Position numbers and translations under genes: made by a program
The notes under the pieces: model-generated
What the model saw: the letters and a program-made list of their open reading frames with translations, nothing else
Told to the model about the DNA's origin: nothing
The model's database searches: none
Origin: Tenodera sinensis
Lineage: Eukaryota; Arthropoda; Insecta; Mantodea; Mantidae
DNA: 64,000 nt
Direction of reading: 5' to 3'
Assembly: GCA_030765045.1 (NCBI GenBank)
Contig: CM060961.1
Location: 140,754,538 to 140,818,537 of the forward strand
Shown: positions 56,500 through 64,000 of the stretch, piece after piece
How positions within the stretch are numbered: position 1 is the stretch's first letter
How the letters are laid out: each line of letters opens with the position of its first letter

Positions 56500-57068
56500 T
56501 TTTGAAACGTCTCGCACCCATGTAGCTGGCAGGATGCGCTTCCCCACAGTTTGCGCAGTTTGCGTCCTGCTTTGCCTTTTTAGGACAGTCAGCTGGGCAG
56601 TGGAGGTCTCATCAGAGGACACACCGGGAGGTCATGTTGTACATCCTGTATGTGTGAACTAACTGTTGGCAGGTGAGGCAATGCATGATATTTGGTTTTG
56701 AGGACCTCCACGGTGACTATCATATGGCACACCTCTCGTTCCTGCAGTAACACTCCCCTGGAATACTGGTAGAGGTCTACCGCAGGAGATCAGCTGGCGC
56801 ACCTGGACGCCGGTGTACCCCTTCTGCTCCAGGTCCTTTTGACGTAGTCCTCCTCTAGGTCGGCAGGAAGATGTTTGTTCATGTATCGCAGAGGCTGGGC
56901 GCTTCGGGGTGTAAAACTTAAGTTTTCTACTCCGGCGTTCTTCAGGAGCTGCATCGTTGGTGCGGCGTCCTGTTTTCGCTGGAGGAAGAGCTTCAGGCAG
57001 TCCCTCGCTGTCTGTAGTCTGTAAGTACAGGCTGGTAGGGAGTTCCGCAGGATGTGGAGGACCTTCAC
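56500..57068 (-). pseudogene. LINE ORF1 (gag-like) fragment with zinc knuckle
   Basis: The 92-codon frame 56790-57068 (MKVLHILRNSLPACTYRLQT ... SAQPLRYMNKHLPADLEEDY) fits the segment before the zinc knuckles of Jockey ORF1. It matches the R-x-L-P-x-x-x-x-x-x-I-x-x-x-L pattern there. After frame changes, DCPKKAKQDANCANCGEAHP near 56520-56590 is the CCHC knuckle (C-x2-C-G-x3-H-P) common to Jockey gag. Stops and frameshifts mark it as dead. Confidence 0.75.
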
Positions 57069-57250
57069 TGTTTTGCTGAGGTCTGGGATTATGATCCTCG
57101 GTGGCTTCTGGCTGTCTGTGTTTTGTGTGGCGTTGTTGGGTTGGATTGGATTGGATTAATGAAGTTTAGGGGCCCGTCGAAAACTAGGTCATTTGGATCC
57201 TTGGTGTTATTGGAGGTTGTGGGGGTGGGAGTAGGAGTGGATTTTGACGG

Positions 57251-57734
57251 TTGTTGAACTTTGGTTGGTAATGATCTACAGATGTTTATTTTTTCATATT
57301 ACAAAAGGTCCCCGTGAGCAAGTGCTCATGAATAGGGACATTACACAAAATATACGTTAACATGGCAGAAATGTTCAGCAGTATGTCACGATATAAATGA
57401 ATTATTGCTCAGTACAGAAACATTATAATATCTTGCAATTAACTCTCAGGTTTTTGGCTCGTAAAATATGTAGAATGGCTACCAAAATATGTAGATATTA
57501 TTAAACTGAAATCTCTGATCTTCTTTCGAACACGTTCATATTTTAGATAATTTCCTGTAGCAGACCGTTGTAGAAACCAGTATTGTTTATGAAACACGTT
57601 TCAATGATAATTTCAAAACGATAGTGATGTATAAAAATGATTAGTTGAAGAGCGCGTTTCCCTGAGTCTAATGTAATAAAGCAATAAAAGTAATTCTGTT
57701 ATTGTGGTTTATACTCCGTTTGGATTATTATTAT
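57251..57734. other. unassigned sequence
   Basis: AT-rich; the last bases before the LTR are tta repeats. Confidence 0.35.
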
Positions 57735-58314
57735 TGTGACGCCGGCCATGGCGCACAACAAAGGACATTCGGGGTCAAGCTACTTCACACCATATACCGG
57801 AGCGGTATGTATTGAAAGCGCTTAAGGTGATGCTTCACCACATCACTCACGCGACCAAATACGTGACAACAATTAGGGTGGCACGTCAGAATAGGCGTTT
57901 TCCAGATCATTCGAGTAGTGTCCGGCGGCCGACTTGTTTGTAGACGTTCGAGAAATATTTGGTTACGTCATCGCCAGTATAAACAGCTTGCGAAGGGTGT
58001 GGAGTCAAGGAGGTTTTGAATCGGTCACTGTCTGAATGAGTGCGAAAGTGAAAGATACGTCGCGTCGAAGTGAAGAAATTTTAAGGAGTGTTGAGTGTAT
58101 CGTCGGAGTTAGTGTTTGAAAGACGGAGAAAGTGAAGAGAGACTGTGAAAAGAGTGAGTCTAGGTTACGAGAAGAAAACATTTGTGAGCTGCAATATCAC
58201 GAAAAACCGTAGACCGTGTTAACGTCAGTAGAAAAGAAATGTTTTCGTGCAAACATTTAGAAGCAAAATAAACTGAAAAAATTATCTACACTGGACTTCT
58301 GTAGTTTTGTCACC
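57735..58314 (+). mobile_element. solo LTR, copy 2, with 4-bp duplication
   Basis: Starts tgtgacgccgg and ends tttgtcacc, flanked by ttat on both sides (57731-57734, 58315-58318). A TATA-like agtataaacag at about 57979 and an aataaactg signal near 58268 suit an LTR promoter and poly-A site. It aligns with 30651-31252 in the same orientation. No internal retroviral-type genes are adjacent. Confidence 0.72.
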
Positions 58315-58318
58315 TTAT

Positions 58319-59017
58319 GATTTGACATGACGGTGTAAGCTAAACCTATTTCCGAGAGGATGTAAAATTCCATAAGATACGCCTCGCATATAACAGGACT
58401 AGATAATCGAAATTATGCTTCCTGCCGCGTTCTCCATAAAATGATAAGAGCTTTCCAGGCAAATAGCCATTGGTGATTGTAGCATAGGAACATAAGAGTA
58501 CATGAATACCCTAAATTTTGACCCCTGGCAAATTGGTTGGTTGTTTTTTTCTTTGACTGCTATTACCGTAAAAGCAAATGGGGAAATTTAAGTTAATTTA
58601 ATGATTGTCCAGGCAGTTTGGACTTCTAGGCTAACCGGGTTTAGCACTTCAAACGTTTGCCTTATCAAAACAAACGTCATTCTTTGGAGTCCCCGCAATT
58701 GCGCTGTGCTTTCAAGAACGGCCTAAATTCAGAACAGTGCAACTGTTATAACTGACTAAGCATTGTTCTTTGAACACGCCTGCAATGAAGACAATAGGTT
58801 CTGTTGAACGTGGTTTCGGGGTCAACCTCTGTGCATATCTTATAAATTGGCACTGGACCAACCACGACTGTGTTGTTTACTATTTGGTAACAAAGAATGT
58901 CAGCAGACAGAAACACCCATCAGCTTTGCTCTTTTGTAAATATAAGTGAATCGGCGATTGTTAAAGAAAACTAATCACACTTTCTAATATTTCAAAACAA
59001 TCGTAAAAATAAAAAAT
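58319..59017. other. unassigned sequence
   Basis: No recognised feature. Confidence 0.35.
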
Positions 59018-59745
59018 CTTATGTGTTGCACTCACATGACTTTCTCTACTTTTGTAGTAACCATTCTTACAAACTCTTATACCCCCATCTTCTTCATGTT
59101 AGTTGAGATAAGCATTTGTACTAATTATCTTATTGCTTATTTCCTTGTAGGCGTAACGGGAATATTAGAGTACAGCAGGCTGTGAGCGAAAGCAAATCTT
59201 AAAGCTTTGAGATTCCGTTCTCTTTGCACGCTTAACATATAAAAAATGAACAACGATGTTCCATTGCACGAAAGTTTCAAGTTTTCCGAATCTGACACAA
59301 ATAACAGGGAATAGGATCTCCAAAATGGTTCACTCTACAAAAAAAACAAAAAAACAAAAAAACAAAAAAAAAACAAAAAAACGGGAGATAAATTGTGTGT
59401 TTTAGTGAGATCTACATTTTTTTTATATTAAGAATTTGCTTATATCCTACGGTTTACGAGCTATTCAAAGGGTAGTTTAGGGTGGGGCTATTTTCTTCAA
59501 AATCTTCGTGTTGTATCCTTGAAAGACATTAAACTTAAATACCAACTTTGGTTTTTAACCGACTTTTCGTTTTTGAGTTATGCTGTCTACAGACTGACAG
59601 ATGCACGGACTGACACACACACGGACCTTTTATTTAACTTTTTTTTTAATTCAGGAGGTCTCAAAACATATATTTCCGGTGAAATCCCGACATCGAATTT
59701 TTGTGTGGAATACAAGACTTCCTTCTACTTATCAGTAGAGAAAGT
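59018..59745 (-). mobile_element. Rep-A copy with interior deletion
   Basis: Right end cttatgtgttgcactcacatgactttctctact, a body to about 59465, then a jump that skips the gacaaatgaaatg...tcttgaaaatgg blocks. It resumes at aaagggtagtttagggtgggg and ends with the left end agtagagaaagt at 59745. A (A)nC simple repeat lies at 59338-59382. The CA tract is short. Confidence 0.82.
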
Positions 59746-59931
59746 AAAAAACTGTTACATGAAATATATGATGCAATTATAGGATCTACTCTTACACGGA
59801 TATGCAGAGGGTTGTTTCCAATCTCCGATAAAGAATTACAGAAGTGATTTGATTACTGCGTCTCTGCGTGCGCAACAAGGTCAAGCGTTTGTGAAACAAA
59901 CAAACCAGTTGCTGTGCTGCCTTCATAGCAG

Positions 59932-60797
59932 CAGGGTTGCCAACCCGTACGATAATTATGGGGGTGTACGATAATTTGAATGTTGACAGTTCGATACCGG
60001 AGAAATATCACTTTCACTACTTTGTTACACCAGCGAAATAAAATTAACTACAAATAGCGACACCACTTTTGCCCTCATGGCCTGTCTCCACCCCTGTAAG
60101 ACGATTCCATATCCTACAAATCCGTCTATGCTTTATACTCTTATCGCCAGTGTGCCCAGATCTGGTAATCTCAATGAAGAAGGCGCTGTTAAGAAAATTA
60201 CTGATCAATAGAGAAAACTAGGAATAAGTGATATGCCGTGTGAAATAAAGAACTTGCCTGAACCCGACAGTTTCTGGAATGCTGTTAAACACATGTGTTA
60301 CCTTGGAAATACTGATTTCAAAGAACTGGCGGTGATTTCGTTGCCCTACAGAAACGCTTCTTGTGGAAGACTTTTTTCTAAACTGGGCTTAATAAAAACC
60401 AAAATTAGAAATAGATTGGTGTTAGATACGGTAAATGGACTTATTCTGTCGTCTCAGCTTATGAAGGAATTTGGTGGGTCCGAAAATCTGCAAGTTACCG
60501 AGATGTTAATGTTTATCTCAACAAGAAATTTGCATAATGCTGCAACAGTTGAGCAAGATGATGAACTTTCAGATGAATAGTGCGAGAAACATAAGTGCTA
60601 AAGTTGTAATACTAGTTGAGGTCATCAGTCTTGTAAGTGGATACCATAAATATCAATACTATGACATTTTCACAAGTGTTATGCTGATATTCTCATTGTT
60701 GTAGGATTTGGTTTACGATGTACGATAATTTTGAATTCAAATCTATAATTTTGAGTGGACGGTACGATAATTTTACTTTTAAAAGTTGGCAACCCTG
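59932..60797 (+). mobile_element. hAT-type deletion element with CAGGGTTGCCAAC ends
   Basis: cagggttgccaac at 59932-59944 and its complement gttggcaaccctg at 60785-60797 form 13-bp inverted ends. Repeats of acgataatt sit beside both (gtacgataattatgg, gtacgataatttg; gtacgataattttgaa, gtacgataatttta). The inside holds the C-terminal piece of a hAT transposase in the same direction. The flanks (catagcag / cagcagta) do not give a clean 8-bp duplication. Confidence 0.68.
60060..60580 (+). pseudogene. hAT transposase C-terminal fragment
   Basis: The open part 60233-60580 contains FKELAVISLPYRNASCGRLFSKLGLIKTKIRNRL and LDTVNGLILSSQLM. This is the hAT dimerisation domain (L-x-LPxSNAxxERxFSxxxxIKTKxRNxL), here with Cys-Gly for the usual Glu pair. 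An in-frame TAG at 60209-60211 cuts it from upstream sequence (NLNEEGAVKKITDQ), so the start Met at 60233 is incidental. No catalytic core or zinc finger is present. It resembles the ZBED/KIAA1586-like hAT branch rather than the elements at 4 and 44 kb. Confidence 0.78.
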
Positions 60798-61279
60798 CAG
60801 CAGTAAGATGTGTGTGGTTGTCAACATGTCTAAGCTAATGAACCATATTGGGAAGGCTGCATTACTGATCTTTCCGATGCACAGTATATTCTGCTATTAT
60901 TATCCGCTTTGTCCTATTTATATAATGCAAGCTCTAGCTTTCTAGATAAATGCATAAAGTGTATTATTAAACTTAGTATTAAATTTCTTTCTTTGCTACT
61001 TCACTGTGCTTTCATGTAGATATGCAGAAATTGTGAAATTGATTATATTAATTAAAGTTCACCACTATCTTTGAAAATTTATTCAAGCAATATTATCCTA
61101 AGAGACTTGGCTGTTTGAGTATTTTTCAAAATGGGAGCTCAAATACGATTTTTCGTTAACCTTTACTTTAGTATATATTTATGTAATCTTTATTTATTTA
61201 AGATAAAATAAATTTAAATATGTTTACTCAAAAAACAATATAATCTTAACCTACTAAATCTAATAATATTTCCCAAATT
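60798..61279. other. unassigned sequence
   Basis: AT-rich with no recognised feature. Confidence 0.35.
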
Positions 61280-61360
61280 GAATCTCGGTCACATCAAAAG
61301 ATATTAAAGTTAGTTACCAAATTTTATTTTTAACCGACTCTTCATTTTTGAGTTATGCTG

Positions 61361-61414
<54 letters not shown>

Positions 61415-61592
61415 CACATGCACAAAAACGCGCGTGCGGATCTTTTTCTTGAAATGTTTTTTTTTTTTTTTTTTTTTTTTTTTTCTTTTGATTCAGGGGT
61501 CCGAAAACATATATTTCCGGTGAAATCTTGACATCGAATTGTTTAGTGGAGTACAAAAATTCTCTACTTACAATACATAGTAGATAACGTTA
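61280..61592 (-). mobile_element. Rep-A left-half fragment with expanded tracts
   Basis: The minus strand contains only the left third: acatcaaaagatattaaagtt...ttaaccgactcttcatttttgagttatgctgttc, a CA tract, cggatctttttct, a T28 run, gattcaggggtccgaaaacatatatttccgg, and the left end with the hairpin-type tctactatgtattgtaagtagag. A-rich sequence follows at 61593-61618. Confidence 0.78.
61363..61412. repeat. (CA)25 microsatellite inside Rep-A
   Basis: A perfect CA run at the Rep-A GT/CA position, with the T28 run at 61457-61484 alongside. Confidence 0.95.
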
Positions 61593-61618
61593 AAAAAAGA
61601 AAAAAAAAAAAAAAAAAA

Positions 61619-62385
61619 GCATATAACAAACATCTGTCACTTGAACTGCAAAATACCCTCTGTGGCACATAAGCTTATTATGGAAAACAAAGGCACGTAA
61701 GTATGTTCTGGATACAAACATGATGCACTAGGGATCCATCTATTGGTGCTGAAGCTTACTGGAGTAAATGTCTCCAGCCTGTCTGTCTTCAGTGATTTTT
61801 TACCACATTGTGGAGCAGAAAGCCACGGCTCATGTCAGGTAAAACCATAGCGCACTTTTCGCCTCGCAATTAATTCAACGCAACTTTTAAAACATTTACC
61901 TAAAGATATTTAAAAAAACAACATTAAAAGTGGTGCAAAGTTGTTCAGTTCGTACTGCACTGCGGACTTCGGATAATAGAAGTAATCACTTCCGTCGACT
62001 GCTACCGATGGTTGTTTCGTTCTACAGGAACCTGCAGTATGGCAAACATTTAGTTAATTCGGAACATGAGCATCTGATTATGTCCAAGGATTTGTCCACC
62101 CTTTTGCAGAAGTTAGTTCTCTTTGATATGGAATAACACCACTTGCAGTCTGCGGCAGAAGTTTTTTATCGTTTGCCTCGGCTATGACTCTGTTCTCGTG
62201 GGTAATTAGAACGGTTCGGTTGTGAAATAATTAACACTTACGTTATTTTTCTTATATCTTGCGAACTTTTATTTCCCATGTTATATAAACATTGGTATTT
62301 ACAATTGTATATTCCCTTTAGCAACCGTATACTCTCGCGTACTTGCGCTTACTCCCAATACTGACATTCCCGATTATTGCTCCTT
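61619..62385. other. unassigned sequence
   Basis: No recognised feature. Confidence 0.35.
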
Positions 62386-62620
62386 TGCCACCTAGGCAAC
62401 CCGGGTTCGATCCCAGGAACCCACATGTGGTAATTTTGGTGGATGAAGTGGTATCAGGGTGGATTTTCTCAGGATTCTCCGGTTTCTCCGCCATTCATTC
62501 CACCAATTGCTCCATTGTCAGCTTTCCAATCATCGATTTCACCTGCATTTCATATCATCCTCTTCCTCACTATTATACCTGGTGTATGGCTGACCACCTA
62601 CTTCCAGGTCTTCACTCTGT
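62386..62620 (+). repeat. SINE-B copy 3, worn
   Basis: Contains ccacctaggcaacccgggttcgatcccagg (B box), ccacatgtggtaat, ttggtggatgaagtgg, ggattttctcaggattctccggtttctccgccattcattccacc. It is thus the 3' part of the tRNA-like head plus the SINE-B body. The A-box half is missing. Confidence 0.7.
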
Positions 62621-64000
62621 CCAGTCCATAGGTTCCTGTTCTCCCCGACAGGTATCTGGCCCTAGACACTGGCTTGTAAATCCTAGAGGTATAAGGGGAG
62701 GGTAATCAGAAAACATCCTAGCACTCAATTTGTGTATCTGAGGAAACTTATATAAAAGCGAATCGTGTTTGTAAGGAATCGTGTTTCTGAGGGCCACTTC
62801 GACGCGTAGCTCCTTTCTGTTTGAGACATTCTCCCCTTGTTTTCCATTTCCTATCCACATTTTTACGATTATTATTGGTGGAGATCTACACAAATTCCGT
62901 AATTGACAGATGTACACCAATGAATACTTCTTGCATCTTTCAAAGGGTTCACGCTGAGTGAATACGCGTCCCTATTAGGACAAATAAGATTCAAAAGATT
63001 TTGGATGTGCTTTTGCTCTTATTGTTGGGCGACCCTGCCCAACCTTCCGAGTGCGAGTCGCACACGTTATCGCGGCGCCATCTCGTTCGTTGTTTTGAAA
63101 CATACTTGTAATTAGGTTTACCTCAATAATTTCTCAATCCGTAAAATGATTGAATCACCTGGTGTATTTAGGACAGTATTTTATCATTTAGTTCGTGTTT
63201 TATATCAAAGTTTATTCATACAGTATTTTCTATCAGTTTCTTTTACAGAAAATTAAAAGTACTGAAGTTAATAAATTCCTCACAGCTGTGTTACTACATT
63301 TTTGCATAATGGTATTGGAAATCTACATGTGAGCGGAAGGTAGATGAAAAGCTAATCATTCACCACGAATATGCATTACCTATTAGTGACAACTGACGTC
63401 TGGTCGTGTTCAGTCAGTAACCCATCAATACTTCCAGCATGGATAATGCTGCACTTGCCAATATTACAAAAATGGAGTGAGAAATACGTATAGGCCTTAT
63501 AGCGCACGTTTGTGTGTGCGTATGTATACAGGATTAGCTAATGGAATCATAATCTCTCGAGGTATACAGTTATAAAGGTGAGAGGCACACATTACTGTTC
63601 AGAATTCATGAAGTTCACTGGTAGGAAAAAATACAGCCACCATGAAAACATGCATGATGCAAGCCTTATTCCTTTGGAGTTGCATACAATGTGTAGTATC
63701 TATTACAAAACACAATAAGTTTTACTTGCAGTATCTGTTTTCTTATATCTTGCTTTCATTTATAAAACGCTGTGAAAGTAATAGTTTACTCTATCGAGGA
63801 CAACTTCTAGTGAAGACAAAATGAACACAGCAGTTTACAGCCATATCATTTTGAAAATCTACTAAATATGTGAATATGCCTAAATGTTTAAGTTATACAG
63901 TTAATGTGCAAATATTTTGCCACATATAAATGCAAGTGCTTTTAATTATATGCCGCAATAAAAATGCCAGGGGTGCGTATTTTATTAAACGTTTAATAGG
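62621..64000. other. unassigned sequence to the window end
   Basis: AT-rich apart from a short CpG-rich patch at 63020-63090. Frames up to 102 codons (62612-62920 minus) have no motif. Confidence 0.35.

Larger units (their letters stand above)
55010..57250 (-). mobile_element. Jockey-like LINE, internally deleted
   Basis: On the minus strand it runs from gag-like coding (57068 down to 56500) through endonuclease coding (56184 to about 55600) to a 3' noncoding region. The end reads aaataaataatctgaatctgaatcc (complement of about 55015-55040), a hexamer-like tail typical of insect LINEs. The whole reverse transcriptase (normally over 2 kb) is missing between about 55600 and 55500. The block is GC-richer than its surroundings. 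Confidence 0.82.

Overview
The window looks like intergenic or intronic DNA from a large, AT-rich, repeat-laden animal genome. I see no host protein-coding exon that I can defend. A short (CCTAA)3 run (the insect TTAGG telomere motif), the transposon clades present and the tRNA-derived SINEs point to an arthropod, most plausibly an insect with a bloated genome. The insect or order call is inference.

Almost everything I can identify is mobile DNA. The dominant component is an interspersed element that I call Rep-A. It is about 0.8-0.98 kb when complete and is present in at least 15 full or partial copies on both strands (near 2.3, 9.4, 15.3, 18.3, 21.4, 25.5, 28.2, 31.7, 36.1, 39.1, 39.8, 41.7, 46.7, 50.4, 51.8, 54.1, 59.0 and 61.3 kb). 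It has short inverted ends (ACTTTCTCTACT), a small hairpin just inside its left end, and a built-in GT/CA tract at one fixed place that has expanded separately in several copies. I do not recognise it as a named family.

DNA transposons: two near-complete but mutated hAT elements with 8-bp target duplications (4013-6323 and 44310-46525, both coding on the minus strand); a hAT-type non-autonomous element (42471-43422); an element with CAGGGTTGCCAAC ends holding the C-terminal piece of a hAT transposase (59932-60797); a Tc1/mariner-like element with over 100-bp inverted ends (22627-23532); two copies of a roughly 660-bp MITE with TA target sites (10161-10834, 48797-49455); an IS630/Tc-like transposase relic (34850-36072); and an unclassified inverted-repeat element (24169-24947). 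Isolated relics encode a Pipsqueak-type HTH (12.8-13.1 kb), a GTF2IRD2-like hAT C-terminus (14.5-14.8 kb) and another hAT C-terminus (29.9-30.2 kb).

Retroelements: a Jockey-like LINE on the minus strand (55.0-57.25 kb) that keeps parts of its gag and endonuclease and its 3' tail but has lost the reverse transcriptase; a LINE 3' end at 11.3-11.8 kb; a 35-bp LINE-like micro-insertion with a 12-bp duplication inside a Rep-A copy; and two related solo LTRs (30651-31252, 57735-58314). At least seven families of tRNA-related SINEs (named B to H here) are scattered through the window.

The gene-free remainder is AT-rich DNA with microsatellites (GA, CA, TA, TTA, CT, poly-A). No RNA gene beyond SINE heads, no CRISPR array and no operon is visible. 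All copy boundaries were read by eye, so edges of diverged copies are uncertain by tens of bases.
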